Of a DNA stretch of 64,000 nt, positions 54,104 through 63,791 are shown piece after piece. The position numbers and the translations under genes are program-made. The notes under the pieces were generated by a model. It saw only the letters and a list, made by a program, of their open reading frames with translations, had not been told where the DNA came from and made no database searches. The DNA lies in NCBI RefSeq assembly GCF_937425535.1, contig NZ_OW485601.1, positions 5,315,501 through 5,379,500 on the forward strand, written 5' to 3'. This stretch comes from Rhodovastum atsumiense (GTDB lineage Bacteria; Pseudomonadota; Alphaproteobacteria; Acetobacterales; Acetobacteraceae). Position 1 is the first letter of the stretch, and every line of letters begins with the position of its first letter.

Positions 54104-56303
54104 TGGCCGTCTCCTGCTTCGGCGGCGAGGATTCCCTGGTGCCCAGCAGGGTCTCGATGCGCGCCAGGCGGCGCTTGCCTTCCTCGGACAACGTGCCGGT
54201 CGCCGCCACCAGGCGGCGCAGCGCCGCCAGCACGGCGCGCCGCTGCGCCGCCTCCGCCACCAGCGCCGGCAGCGCCCGCACCGCGCGTTCCTGGTCGTGG
54301 CGCAGCAGCAGGAACTGCTCGGTGAGCATCTCCTTCAGCCGGGCCTGGCTGATCCGCCGGTCGAGCGGCTGTTCCTTGCGGATCGCCTGCAGCATGGAGA
54401 AGCCGCGCTCGTCGGCGCTGTGCTCGGGCAGCCGGACATAGACCAGCGCGCGGATCGCCGCCTCGGGCGGGCCGCCGGTCTCGAAGCGGGTCGCCAGGTC
54501 CGCATCGCGCCGCGCCTCGGTGGCTTCCCGCAGGAGGTCGCGCTCGATGCGGCGCGGTTCCGGCTGCTCCCCGGTGCCCAACCCCACCAGCGCCTGCAGC
54601 AGCGGCGAGCCGTAGGTGGTCAGGAAGACATGCTCGGTGACGATGTCGCGCGCGGTGCCGCAGGCATGCAGCCAGGTGGAAATCCAGGACGAGGCGGCCT
54701 GTTCCAGTGCCAGCAGCGGATTGTCCGGCGCGACCGGCCGGCGCGTGGCCCGCACCGTCTCCGCCAGGGCCGCCACCGGCGGCATCAGCGGGTTCTCGTC
54801 GGAGAAGGCGGCGAATCGCAGCCGGTTGGGATGCAGTTGCCGCAGCGCCGCCGCTGCCTCGGGCGTCACCGTCGCGCGCACCGCCGGGGCGAGCAGGGTG
54901 CGATAAAGGCCCAGATTGATCTCCGAAACCCGCGCCGCCGTGGCGAAGCGCAGGTCGTCCGCGGCGTCATTGCCGCCGAGCGCACGGATATCGGCGAGAC
55001 CACGCGCCTCCAGGCGGAACAGGTAGCGGCCCTGGATCAACTCCGGATTGCCGGTATCGGGGGCAACCTCGGTGATCACCGCTTCATAGAGCCCGGGCGG
55101 CATCAGGTCGATCATGTCCATGCAGGTCGCGAACTCGCCGTGTTCCTTGGTTGCGACCTTGCCGGAGACGAAGATGCCGAGATGGCCGATGCTCTGGTGC
55201 AGCGTGTAGACGATGGTCTGGCCGGCGGCGACGATCTCGCTGTCCTCGGCATAGAGATCGGTGATCCAGTCGAGCGCCTGCTGTGGCGGGGTGATGTCGT
55301 CGCCCCAGGAACAGAACACGATGATGGGTGAACGGATGTTGCGCAGATCGATGCGCGTGTCGTCGCCGCTGCGCAATTCGCCCGTGGCGAGCCGGTTGCC
55401 GACGAAGAGATTGTCGGCGATCCACTGCATCTCCCCGGCTTCGAGCAGCACCGGGCTGCCCCACCACGTCTCGAACTCCAGGAAGCGCGGCGCCTCGGTG
55501 TCGACCTTGGCGTAGAGGTTGTACGGCTTCTGCCACACGGTATTGGCCAGGTTCATCGACTCGAAATTGGCGATCAGGTGCGCCCCGTCGAAGATTCCGC
55601 CCCCCATGTCGCCGGCCAGCGCGGTCCAGCAGGTGCCGCCGAGCACGCCGCCCAGATAGCGCAGCGGGTTCTTCCCGCGCACCCCGGCCCAGTAGGACAG
55701 CGGTGTGCCGGCCAGCAGGATCGGGCCGGGCAGGTCCGGCCGCAGCGCCGCCATCATCATGATCTGCCAGCCGGCCTGGCAGTTGCCGATCAGCACCGGC
55801 TTGCCTTCGGCGTCCGGGTGCCGGGCCGCCACGGCCTCGACGAAGATCGCCTCGGCACGGCAGACATCCCCGACCGTCTGGCCGGGCACGGGATCGGGCA
55901 GGAAGCCGACGAAATAGCAGGGATGGCCGGCCTGCAGCGCCACGCCGATCTCGCTGTCATGCTTCATGCCGCCGATGCCGGGACCGTGCCCGGCGCGCGG
56001 ATCGACCACGATGAAGGGGCGCTTCTGCGGATCGATGCGGGTGTCGGGCGGCGGGACGATTCGCACCAGGCCATAGTTCACCGGATGATCGAATGTGCGT
56101 CCGTCGAGCAGCAGCTCGGGCTCGAAACTGAGCACGTTCGGGGCCGGGCGGGCATTGTGGGCACGGGCGATGTTGCCCCGTTGGCGCAGCACGTCGAGGA
56201 ACAGGATCCCACGCTGCCAGGCGTCGATCCAGTATTCCTGCACGGGATTCGGCACGCCCAAGTCAGGCAGGGCGGGGATCGCGAAGGGGGATTGGTTTGC
56301 CAC
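54096..56303 (-). CDS. DUF3141 protein, PHA-synthase-like alpha/beta hydrolase
   Basis: A 735-residue protein. Residues ~90-400 form an alpha/beta-hydrolase domain with IVVDPRAGHGPGIGGMK, the elbow LIGNCQAGWQIMMMAAL (Cys nucleophile, as in PHA synthases) and a late FCSWGDDITPPQQALDW with the acid residue. SIGHLGIFVSGK carries the histidine. The C-terminal ~300 residues are helical and charged. DUF3141 proteins are PhaC relatives of unproven activity. It is the first gene of the operon with pta (8-bp overlap), fabI and ackA, which hints at acyl-CoA/acyl-phosphate or polyester metabolism. Confidence 0.82.
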   Translation of the reverse strand: MANQSPFAIPALPDLGVPNPVQEYWIDAWQRGILFLDVLRQRGNIARAHNARPAPNVLSFEPELLLDGRTFDHPVNYGLVRIVPPPDTRIDPQKRPFIVVDPRAGHGPGIGGMKHDSEIGVALQAGHPCYFVGFLPDPVPGQTVGDVCRAEAIFVEAVAARHPDAEGKPVLIGNCQAGWQIMMMAALRPDLPGPILLAGTPLSYWAGVRGKNPLRYLGGVLGGTCWTALAGDMGGGIFDGAHLIANFESMNLANTVWQKPYNLYAKVDTEAPRFLEFETWWGSPVLLEAGEMQWIADNLFVGNRLATGELRSGDDTRIDLRNIRSPIIVFCSWGDDITPPQQALDWITDLYAEDSEIVAAGQTIVYTLHQSIGHLGIFVSGKVATKEHGEFATCMDMIDLMPPGLYEAVITEVAPDTGNPELIQGRYLFRLEARGLADIRALGGNDAADDLRFATAARVSEINLGLYRTLLAPAVRATVTPEAAAALRQLHPNRLRFAAFSDENPLMPPVAALAETVRATRRPVAPDNPLLALEQAASSWISTWLHACGTARDIVTEHVFLTTYGSPLLQALVGLGTGEQPEPRRIERDLLREATEARRDADLATRFETGGPPEAAIRALVYVRLPEHSADERGFSMLQAIRKEQPLDRRISQARLKEMLTEQFLLLRHDQERAVRALPALVAEAAQRRAVLAALRRLVAATGTLSEEGKRRLARIETLLGTRESSPPKQETANA

Positions 56304-56571
56304 CGTAATCTCCCGGGGTGGTGACGGCGGGACTGAGGTCGCTCTTGTTGGGACTTCATATCACACAAACAAGAGAAATCCCGTGCTGATCCAGCTCAGT
56401 TTAAATGAGCCTGTTCAGGCGGCAACTACTCAAGATTTCGTGTTATGAAATCAGGGGATGCCGTTGATTTGTGGCATGGGCGCCTCTCTCCGCACGTGCT
56501 GTTGTAACGTCGAAGGAGCGGCATTCGTGTCAACTGCGGCGCCTGCATCGCCGCAATCGTGGGGATAGGAA

Positions 56572-57102
56572 ATGTCGAGCGCAACCCAACCGATCCTGTC
56601 GACCACCACGTTGTTCACCGAGCGCGAGGCCCGGCTGCGCAAGGAGAAGGAGGCCGAGGAACATCTCAGGCAACAGGCGGCGGAGGAACTCGCTGACTAC
56701 AAGCGTCGGCTCGATACGTTCCAGATGACCGAGGCGCATCGCGAGATCGTGGTGAACCGCATCCGGCGTGCTTTCGAGCGGGGCGAGACTGAACTGATGT
56801 TGGTGTCATTCCCCAGCAGCTTTTGCTCGGATGGCGGACGCGCGGTGAACAACGCCGACCTGCCGCCGATCAACAAGCCCGACAAGGAAGAAGAAGCGGC
56901 CGCCTTGCGCGAGCCGGCCTGGCTGGCGACGCTGCCGGGCGGCGCACGGCAGGTCTATGATTTCTGGAAGGCCAGTCTCGAACCTGGCGGATTCGCCTTT
57001 TCCGCGCGCATCGTCAGCTATCAAGCCGGTGTACCGGGAGAGGTCGGGCTGTTCTTTTCATGGCCGAAGAGTGCATTGGACTCCGCCGCGCCCGGTGATT
57101 GA
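56572..57102 (+). CDS. Hypothetical cytosolic protein with N-terminal coiled coil
   Basis: A 176-residue protein. Residues ~15-50 form a charged coiled coil (TEREARLRKEKEAEEHLRQQ). A globular part follows: RRAFERGETELMLVSFPSSF and LPPINKPDKEEEAAALREP, ending WLATLPGGARQVYDFWKASL and FSARIVSYQAGVPGEVGLFF. Not named, but the layout recurs in uncharacterised alphaproteobacterial proteins. The 268 bp upstream contain no gene. It lies 84 bp before the efflux genes on the same strand. Confidence 0.65.
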   Translation: MSSATQPILSTTTLFTEREARLRKEKEAEEHLRQQAAEELADYKRRLDTFQMTEAHREIVVNRIRRAFERGETELMLVSFPSSFCSDGGRAVNNADLPPINKPDKEEEAAALREPAWLATLPGGARQVYDFWKASLEPGGFAFSARIVSYQAGVPGEVGLFFSWPKSALDSAAPGD

Positions 57103-57186
57103 TCGCGGCGTTCCGGCCCTGGCCCCCTGTGTGCGGCTGCCGGCGCAACGATACCTTGCCTGATCCTGCAATATCCGGAACATGCC

Positions 57187-58278
57187 ATGCGCAAGTACGC
57201 GCTTCTTGCCGCCTTTCTCGTGTTGCCAGCCCTGCCCACCGCTGCCCAGCAGGCGGCACCCACCGTGCCGGTCGGCGTCGTCACCGCCGCCAGCGTACCG
57301 GTCACCCAGGGGATGGAGTTCGTCGGCCGCGTGGAGGCAACGGGACGGGTGGAAGTGCGCGCCCGCGTCACCGGCTATCTCGAAAAGGTCGAGTTCACCG
57401 AAGGCGATATCGTTCGTGCCGGCGAGAAGCTGTTCCTGATCGAGCAGCCGCCGTTCCAGGCGGCGGTGCAACAGGCGCGCGGCGCGCTGCTGCAGGCCCA
57501 GGCACAATTGTCCAATGCCACCATCCAGCGCCAGCGCGCCGAGGAACTGGTCAAGACCAGCGCCACCTCGGTCGCGGTGCGCGATGAACGGGTGGCGGCG
57601 GAAAAGACCGCGGGCGGCGGGGTGATGGCGGCCCAGGCCGACCTGCAGACCGCCGAGATCAATCTTGGCTACACCAGCATTACCGCACCGATCACCGGCA
57701 AGATCGGCCGGGCCTCGGTGACGGTCGGCAATGTGGTGAGCCCCCAAAGCGGCCCGCTGGCGCGGATCGTCAGCCAGGATCCCATGTACGTCACCTTCCC
57801 GGTCAGCCAGCGTGAGTTCCTGCGCCTCAGGACCGAGGGCGTGGAAGAGGCACGGAGCGCCGCGGTGGTGCGGATCCGCTTCTCCGACGGGTCGGTCTAT
57901 CCCGAGCCGGGACGGCTCAACTTCGTGGACGTGACGGTCGACCGCAGCACCGACACCATCCTGGTGCGCGCCACCGTCCCCAATCCGAAAGGCGAACTGG
58001 TCGATGGGCAGTTCGTGCGCGTGCGGGTCGAAGGGCCGACGCCGAAGGAGCAGATCGTCGTTCCGCAATCCGCGATCGTGCTCGACCAGCAGGGGGCCTA
58101 TGTCTTCATCGTCGAGGACGGCAAGGCGGTGGTGCGGCGCCTGAGGACCGGGCAGCAGGTGGGCCGCAACATCGTCGTCGAGGAAGGACTGCGGGGCGGA
58201 GAGCAGGTGGTGGTGGATGGTATCACCACGCTGCGCCCCGGCGCGGCCGTGGTGGCCGGCCCGGCCAAGGAGGTCTGA
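57187..58278 (+). CDS. RND efflux periplasmic adaptor (MexE/AcrA type)
   Basis: A 363-residue membrane fusion protein with the signal peptide [18 protein letters not shown]. It shows the lipoyl halves ([22 protein letters not shown] and [18 protein letters not shown]), a coiled-coil hairpin ([19 protein letters not shown]), beta-barrel and membrane-proximal parts ending [13 protein letters not shown]. It links the inner-membrane pump encoded 3 bp downstream to an outer-membrane channel that is not encoded here. Confidence 0.93.
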   Translation: MRKYALLAAFLVLPALPTAAQQAAPTVPVGVVTAASVPVTQGMEFVGRVEATGRVEVRARVTGYLEKVEFTEGDIVRAGEKLFLIEQPPFQAAVQQARGALLQAQAQLSNATIQRQRAEELVKTSATSVAVRDERVAAEKTAGGGVMAAQADLQTAEINLGYTSITAPITGKIGRASVTVGNVVSPQSGPLARIVSQDPMYVTFPVSQREFLRLRTEGVEEARSAAVVRIRFSDGSVYPEPGRLNFVDVTVDRSTDTILVRATVPNPKGELVDGQFVRVRVEGPTPKEQIVVPQSAIVLDQQGAYVFIVEDGKAVVRRLRTGQQVGRNIVVEEGLRGGEQVVVDGITTLRPGAAVVAGPAKEV

Positions 58279-58281
58279 GCC

Positions 58282-61200
58282 ATGATCTCCGCCGTCTTCG
58301 TCGACCGGCCGCGGCTGGCGGCGGTCATCTCCATCGTCATGACCATCGCCGGCCTGCTGTCACTCGCGGTGATTCCGGTGGCGCAGTACCCGGACATCGT
58401 GCCGCCCCAGGTGCAGGTGAGTACCACCTTTCCCGGTGCTTCCGCCGCCGTCGTCGAGTCCACCGTCGCCCAGCCGATCGAGGCCCAGATCGTCGGCGTG
58501 GACAAGATGATGTACATGAAAAGCGTCAGCGGCAACGACGGCAGCTATTCGTTGCTGCTGTCCTTCGAGCTGGGCACAGATCCCGACATCAACACCGTCA
58601 ACACCAACAACCGCGTGCAGGTCGCGCTGGCGAAGCTGCCGCAGGAAGTCCGCCAGCAGGGCGTGACGGTCAAGAAGAAGTCCTCGGCACTGCTTGGCGT
58701 CGTGGCGGTCTATTCGCCCAAGGGCAGCTACGATCCGCTCTATCTGAGCAACTACGTCACCATCAACCTGCTCGACCAGATTCGCAGCACGCCCGGTGTC
58801 GGTGATGCGATGATGTTCGGACCGCAGGACTATGCGATGCGGGTCTGGGTGCAGACCGACCGGCTCACCGGGCTTGGGCTGACCACCAACGACGTCATCC
58901 AGGCGATCCAGAGCCAGAACGCGCAGGCCGCGGTGGGCCGCATCGGCGCGCGGCCGATCAGCGACGACCAGCAATTCCAGTTGAACATCCAGACCAAGGG
59001 ACGGCTTGCCTCGGTCGAGGAATTCGAGAACATCATCATCCGCACCAATCCCGACGGGTCGGTGCTACGGCTTTCCGACATCGCCCGTATCGAGCTTGGC
59101 GCACAGAACCTCGACCGTGCCACCCAGTTCAACGGCAAACCCGCCTCGCTGATCGCCATCTACCAGGCGCCTGGGGCGAACGCGCTCACCACGCTCGATG
59201 CGGTGAAGGCGCTGCTGACGGCCCAGCAGCGCGACTTCCCCGACGACATGGCCTGGAAGGTCACCTACGACCCGACCACCTTCGTCCGCGCCACCATCCA
59301 CGAGGTGCAGAAGACCCTGATCGAGGCCTTCGTCCTGGTGGTCGCCGTGGTGTTCCTGTTCCTCGGCAGCTGGCGCGCCACGCTGATCCCCACCATCGCC
59401 GTGCCGGTCAGCCTGGTCGGCTGCTTCGTGGTGCTGAACGCCATCGGCTATTCCGCCAACTCGGTGTCCCTGCTCGCGGTGGTGCTGGCGATCGGCATCG
59501 TCGTCGATGACGCCATCGTGGTGGTGGAGAATGTCGAGCAGGTGATGGAGGAGCGTCCGGAGCTGTCGGTTCCCGATGCGACCAAGGCGGCGATGGCGCA
59601 GATCACCGGGCCGATCATCGCCATCACCCTGGTGCTGCTCAGCGTCTTCGTCCCGGTCGCCTTCATCCCCGGCATCTCCGGCGAGTTGTTCCGCCAGTTT
59701 GCCGTGACCGTCGCGGTGTCGATGTTCATCTCGGCGATCAACGCGCTGACGCTCTCGCCCGCGCTCTGCGCCGTGCTGCTGCGGCGCCACCATGGCCCGC
59801 GGCGCGGCCCGATCGGGGCGGTGATGCGCTTCATCGACCGGGTGCGCGACCGCTACGGCGCGGTGGTGGCGCGGCTGGTGCGGGTGTCCATCATCAGCCT
59901 GCCGATCGTGCTGCTGTGCTTCCTCGGCACCGGCGCGCTGTCGAAGCTCACCCCGACCGGCTTCCTGCCGCAGGAGGACCAGGGCGCCTATTTCGTGGTC
60001 ATCCAGCTGCCCGACGGCGCCAGCGTCAGCCGCACCGCCACGACGGTGCGCGCGGTGGAAGACATCCTGGCGAAGGAGCCGACGACGGAGGATGTTTCCA
60101 GCACCATCGGCCTTAATTTCATCGACAACTACAACCAGTCCAACGCCGCCTTCATCGTGGTGTCGATGAAGGAATTCGAGCACCGCCTCGATGCGGCCTC
60201 CGGCGCCCCCGCCGTGCTCGCCCGCCTCGCACGCGAATTCCGCGGCGTGCGCGACGGCGTGGTGGTGCCGCTGGCGCCGCCGCCGATCATCGGCCTGGGT
60301 AACGGCGGCGGCTTCACCTACGTGGTGCAGGACGTGCGCGGCGGCGATCCCAAGGCCATGGCGGCGGTGGTGCGCGGCCTGACCATCGCCGCCAACCAGG
60401 ACCCGCAATTGACCCGCGTGTTCAGCACTTTCTCCGCCACCAGTCCGCTGGTCTATCTCGACATCGATCGCGAGAAGGCGCAGGTGCTCGGCGTGCCGCT
60501 CTCCTCGGTGTTCCAGGCGCTCGGGGCCAATCTCGGCGGCACCTATGTCAACGACCTCAACCTGTTCGGCCGTACCTGGCAGGTGCAGGTGCAGGCCGAG
60601 GCCACCGACCGCGCCGCCGTCGATGACATCTACCGTATCAACGTGCGCAGCAATGACGGGGCCATGGTGCCGCTGCGCAGCCTGCTGGAAGTGCGCATCG
60701 AGCAGGGGCCGCAGGCGCTGATCCGCTACAACAACCTGCGCGCGGTCACGCTGCAGGGCGAGCCGGCACCAGGTGTTTCCTCCGGCCAGGGCCTGCTGGC
60801 GATGGAGGCGGTCGCCGCCCGCACCCTGCCGCCCGGCTATCGCGGCGCCTGGACCGACACCGCCTTCCAGGAACGCCGCGCCGGCGGGCAGACCGGGCTG
60901 ATCCTGGCCTTCGCTTTGCTGTTCGCCTATCTCTTCCTGGTCGGCTTGTATGAAAGCTGGACCATTCCCGTGCCGGTGCTGCTTTCGGTCAGCGTCGGCA
61001 TCCTCGGGGCCTTCGTCGGCATCGTGCTCGTCGGGGGCACGCTGGATCTCTACGGCCAGATCGGTATGGTGGTGCTGATCGGGCTGGCGGCCAAGAACGG
61101 CATCCTGATCGTTGAATTCGCCAAGGCGGAACGCGAACGCGGCGTGCCGCTGCTGACGGCGGCGACCGATGGGGCCCGGCTGCGCTTCCGGCCGGTGATG

Positions 61201-61428
61201 ATGACCAGCTTCGCCTTCATCCTTGGCCTGCTGCCGCTGGTCATCGCCGTCGGGCCGAGCATGCTGGCCCGGCGGAATGTCGGCACCCCGGTGTTCGCCG
61301 GCATGATCGCCGCGAGCTTCCTGGGCATCTTCGTCATCCCGGCACTCTACGTCGTGTTCCAGTCCGTGCGGGAGCGGGTGAAGGGACGTCACGCCGAGGC
61401 CGGCGACCCTGCCGGACGGCATGTCTGA
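58282..61428 (+). CDS. RND multidrug efflux pump (AcrB/MexF, HAE1)
   Basis: A 1048-residue, 12-helix proton antiporter. It begins [20 protein letters not shown]. The proton-relay aspartates are in [16 protein letters not shown], and the essential lysine in [20 protein letters not shown]. The large porter loops include [20 protein letters not shown]. Its length is normal. It exports hydrophobic compounds using the adaptor encoded upstream. No TetR or MarR regulator sits beside it, and no outer-membrane factor gene follows. Confidence 0.95.
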   Translation: MISAVFVDRPRLAAVISIVMTIAGLLSLAVIPVAQYPDIVPPQVQVSTTFPGASAAVVESTVAQPIEAQIVGVDKMMYMKSVSGNDGSYSLLLSFELGTDPDINTVNTNNRVQVALAKLPQEVRQQGVTVKKKSSALLGVVAVYSPKGSYDPLYLSNYVTINLLDQIRSTPGVGDAMMFGPQDYAMRVWVQTDRLTGLGLTTNDVIQAIQSQNAQAAVGRIGARPISDDQQFQLNIQTKGRLASVEEFENIIIRTNPDGSVLRLSDIARIELGAQNLDRATQFNGKPASLIAIYQAPGANALTTLDAVKALLTAQQRDFPDDMAWKVTYDPTTFVRATIHEVQKTLIEAFVLVVAVVFLFLGSWRATLIPTIAVPVSLVGCFVVLNAIGYSANSVSLLAVVLAIGIVVDDAIVVVENVEQVMEERPELSVPDATKAAMAQITGPIIAITLVLLSVFVPVAFIPGISGELFRQFAVTVAVSMFISAINALTLSPALCAVLLRRHHGPRRGPIGAVMRFIDRVRDRYGAVVARLVRVSIISLPIVLLCFLGTGALSKLTPTGFLPQEDQGAYFVVIQLPDGASVSRTATTVRAVEDILAKEPTTEDVSSTIGLNFIDNYNQSNAAFIVVSMKEFEHRLDAASGAPAVLARLAREFRGVRDGVVVPLAPPPIIGLGNGGGFTYVVQDVRGGDPKAMAAVVRGLTIAANQDPQLTRVFSTFSATSPLVYLDIDREKAQVLGVPLSSVFQALGANLGGTYVNDLNLFGRTWQVQVQAEATDRAAVDDIYRINVRSNDGAMVPLRSLLEVRIEQGPQALIRYNNLRAVTLQGEPAPGVSSGQGLLAMEAVAARTLPPGYRGAWTDTAFQERRAGGQTGLILAFALLFAYLFLVGLYESWTIPVPVLLSVSVGILGAFVGIVLVGGTLDLYGQIGMVVLIGLAAKNGILIVEFAKAERERGVPLLTAATDGARLRFRPVMMTSFAFILGLLPLVIAVGPSMLARRNVGTPVFAGMIAASFLGIFVIPALYVVFQSVRERVKGRHAEAGDPAGRHV

Positions 61429-61449
61429 ACAGTGTGGAGGAGCACCGCC

Positions 61450-62016
61450 ATGTCCGACGCGCCATCGCCGCTCCATGCCGTCCCGGCACAGGGGGGAAGT
61501 CATCGTTTGCGACAACGCGCCGCCAAGGAGCTGCGCAGCATTACCGTTATCGTGGTCTATCTCTGGGCGCTGCTGGCGCTGTTCGACCTGTACCGGACGA
61601 TCATCCTCGACGAGGCGCATGTCAGCCTACAAGAGCAGGGCTTCGCCTTCATCAACGCGCTGGTGCTCGGCAAGGTCATGTTCATCGCCGAGGCCCTGAA
61701 TGTCGGCACCCGCTTCCGGGACCGTGCCCTGATCTGGTCGATCCTGTACGGCGCCTTCACCTTCGCGCTGGTACTGATGATCTTCCACGTGATCGAACAT
61801 GTGGCCGTGGGCGCCCTGCACGGGCAGCACGTCGCCGAAAGCATCCAGGTCTACGAGCGGGGCGGCTGGAAGGGACTGGTGGCGCGCGCCCTGATCATGT
61901 TCGTCGCGCTGATCCCGTTCTTCGGGTTCCGCGAGGTCAGCCGGGCGATCGGGCCGAAGACGTTGCACCGGCTGCTGTTCGAGCGGGGGGCAAAGTTTCC
62001 TGGCCCGGACGCCTGA
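61450..62016 (+). CDS. Hypothetical inner-membrane protein (188 aa)
   Basis: The protein has four predicted helices: SITVIVVYLWALLALFDLY, FINALVLGKVMFIAEAL, ILYGAFTFALVLMIFHVIEH and ALIMFVALIPFFGFREVS. The pattern with FGFREVSRAIG near the end recurs in uncharacterised membrane proteins. It starts 22 bp after the pump gene and may be cotranscribed, but a link to efflux is unproven. Confidence 0.7.
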   Translation: MSDAPSPLHAVPAQGGSHRLRQRAAKELRSITVIVVYLWALLALFDLYRTIILDEAHVSLQEQGFAFINALVLGKVMFIAEALNVGTRFRDRALIWSILYGAFTFALVLMIFHVIEHVAVGALHGQHVAESIQVYERGGWKGLVARALIMFVALIPFFGFREVSRAIGPKTLHRLLFERGAKFPGPDA

Positions 62017-62020
62017 AGAG

Positions 62021-62173
62021 TGGCGGGGCGTTGCCCCGCGCCCCACCAGGAGGCTTTGCCTCCTGGACCTCCACCAAGGGCTTCGCCCTTGGAACCCATT
62101 CCTTGCCGCGCAGCGCTTTTGGGGTGCAGGGGCCGTGTGGCCCCTGCCGGGTCCAGGGCAGCGCCCTGGCCTT
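62021..62173 (-). repeat. Five-hairpin dispersed repeat, copy 2
   Basis: This copy aligns with 20845-20990 along its full length, apart from a 7-bp length difference around 62090-62120. The hairpins GCGGGGC-GTT-GCCCCGC, CCAGGAGGC-TTT-GCCTCCTGG, CCAAGGGC-TTC-GCCCTTGG, CAGGGGCC-GTGT-GGCCCCTG and CCAGGGC-AGC-GCCCTGG are all kept, with changes mainly in the loops. Seen from the minus strand it again begins right behind a stop codon, that of the cupin gene. Confidence 0.85.
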
Positions 62174-62175
62174 CC

Positions 62176-62637
62176 TTACTTCCCGTCCAGGAACGCTGCC
62201 ACCGCCGGATGCGCCCGCAACCCGGCAAGGTCCGCCTCGGTCGGCAGGCTCGGCCGGTCGCGTTCGCGGTTGACCATGCACAGGAAGCCCATCGGGGCCT
62301 CGGTGGTGGCGCGGAACTGGTGCCAGGTCCAGGGCGGAATGGTGACCAGGTCGAACGGCGCCACCTTGCGCACCTCGGTTCCCAGCAGGCAGGTGCCGTG
62401 GCCGCGCAGGATCATCACCCCGTGCATGTGCTCGTGGCGTTCCAGCGTGGAATACCCGCCCGCGTCCATCTCGAAGTAGCGCAGCTCGCAGGAGAGCGGG
62501 GCCTCGTCGAACAGGATCTGGCGGGAGATGGCGCGGAACGGGGCGCTGCCGTCTTCCTTGTAGGGCCGGTGCTCCACCTCGTCCCAGCGATAGCCGTCCC
62601 GGAAGGCGCGCAGGCGAGGGGGGATGGTCTCCGTCAT
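62176..62637 (-). CDS. Cupin protein, probable methylthioxylulose-5-phosphate methylsulfurylase
   Basis: A 153-residue single-domain cupin with RHEHMHGVMILRGHGTCLLG as motif 1 (two metal-ligand histidines in HEHMH) and TWHQFRA as motif 2. It overlaps the RuBisCO-like protein gene by 4 bp. In R. rubrum a cupin next to the RuBisCO-like protein converts 1-methylthioxylulose 5-phosphate to 1-deoxyxylulose 5-phosphate and releases methanethiol. The identical gene order here, including a sulfhydrylase upstream, supports the same role. Identification is by context plus fold. Confidence 0.78.
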   Translation of the reverse strand: MTETIPPRLRAFRDGYRWDEVEHRPYKEDGSAPFRAISRQILFDEAPLSCELRYFEMDAGGYSTLERHEHMHGVMILRGHGTCLLGTEVRKVAPFDLVTIPPWTWHQFRATTEAPMGFLCMVNRERDRPSLPTEADLAGLRAHPAVAAFLDGK

Positions 62638-63734
62638 GCGAAATACTCCACGACCGCGCGGTGGAAGACGGCGCCTTCCTCGGGGATGCGCTCGCGCGCC
62701 AGCAGCAGGCTGCCGCCGATCAGCAGCATCACGTCGCGACCGAAGAAGTCCAGCAGTTCCGGCACGCGGGCGAGTTCCATGCCGCCGGCGGGGGTGGGCA
62801 CCGCCGCGCGCTGGCGCGGGTTCGGCGCCAGTGCCAGTTCGCTCAGGCGGCGGCAGGTCTCCTGGCTGAAGCCGAAGCGCCCGCCGTAATTGGCGAAGAT
62901 CAGCGCGTCCGCCCCCCACAGCCGGAACAGCTTGCCGAACAGCAGCTCCGGCGCGATCTGCCCGCCGCCGGTCATCGAGGGATGCGCCAGGATCGCCATG
63001 TCCGGCCATTCCCGCGCGATCGCCTGCAGCGTCGCCACGCCCGAGAGCATCGGCGCCATCATCACCGTGTCGATGCCTTCCTCGCGGGCGAGGCGCAGCT
63101 GCGCCTGCATGCGGCCCCAGTCGCCGCACAGCATCGGCACGTAGCGGGTGGGATGGCCGGTCACCGCCGCCGCCTGCCGCACCGCGGCCGCGATCGCCGG
63201 CACGCGCTGCATGAAGGGCGAGAACGCCTGGTCGGCGTGGCTGTGGTCGTCCTTGATGTAATCCAGCCCGCCCAGCGCCAGCTTGTGCGCAAGCTTCGCC
63301 AGCCGGTCCACCGGCATGCCCTGCGGCTTGATCGCGGTGCAGGTCAGCGGCCGTGCGCCGGCGCCGACGCGCGCGCGCAGCCCTTCGATGCCGTGGCGCG
63401 GGCCGCCGAAGGCCGCTTCGAACTCCGGTGCGATCTCGACATCGACCAGCGACACGCAGGCATGCATGGAGCTGTTGCCGAGGATCATGTTCAGCATCTG
63501 GCCGGCATCCTCGCCGACCGTCTCGACGGCGAGGGCCACGCGCACCTCGAAAGCGCCGGGCGTCAACTCGCGGATGCCGGCGACCTGGCCGACGATCTCG
63601 GCCATGACGCGCTCGTCCTCGATCGCGGCCAGCGGCATCTCGACGCTCTGCTCGACGGCGATGCCGCGGGCGCGGGCCTCGATCTCGGAGGCGGGGCAGG
63701 TGACGTGGTAGGTGGTGTGGAAACGTGCGGACAT
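62634..63734 (-). CDS. RuBisCO-like protein (form IV), probable 5-methylthioribulose-1-phosphate isomerase
   Basis: This 366-residue protein has the RuBisCO large-subunit fold without a full CO2-fixing active site. TAIKPQG holds Lys136, GLDYIKDDHSHADQ holds Lys161, and the usual KxDDE motif reads KDDH. HPSMTGGG and LLIGGSLLL are phosphate-binding parts. The size and IKDDHxxADQ motif match the R. rubrum RLP, which isomerises 5-methylthioribulose 1-phosphate in the MTA-isoprenoid shunt. It starts 57 bp after the sulfhydrylase gene. It would act in methylthioadenosine salvage, not in CO2 fixation. Confidence 0.88.
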   Translation of the reverse strand: MSARFHTTYHVTCPASEIEARARGIAVEQSVEMPLAAIEDERVMAEIVGQVAGIRELTPGAFEVRVALAVETVGEDAGQMLNMILGNSSMHACVSLVDVEIAPEFEAAFGGPRHGIEGLRARVGAGARPLTCTAIKPQGMPVDRLAKLAHKLALGGLDYIKDDHSHADQAFSPFMQRVPAIAAAVRQAAAVTGHPTRYVPMLCGDWGRMQAQLRLAREEGIDTVMMAPMLSGVATLQAIAREWPDMAILAHPSMTGGGQIAPELLFGKLFRLWGADALIFANYGGRFGFSQETCRRLSELALAPNPRQRAAVPTPAGGMELARVPELLDFFGRDVMLLIGGSLLLARERIPEEGAVFHRAVVEYFA

Positions 63735-63791
63735 GCGGCGGGCCTCCTCGCCCGTGCGATCGGATCTCAGGCGCGGGGCAGCGCGGAACGT

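Noticed and set aside
59065-61620. 851-codon open frame antisense to the RND pump gene, and other long antisense frames (for example 3576-6200 minus, 26516-28711 minus, 30915-32978 minus)
   Set aside because: They oppose clear genes with strong family motifs, have Arg/His/Gly-rich nonsense composition and arise from third-position GC bias.
62634-63734. CO2-fixing RuBisCO
   Set aside because: The length is too short and the KxDDE motif is KDDH; gene context indicates methylthioadenosine metabolism.
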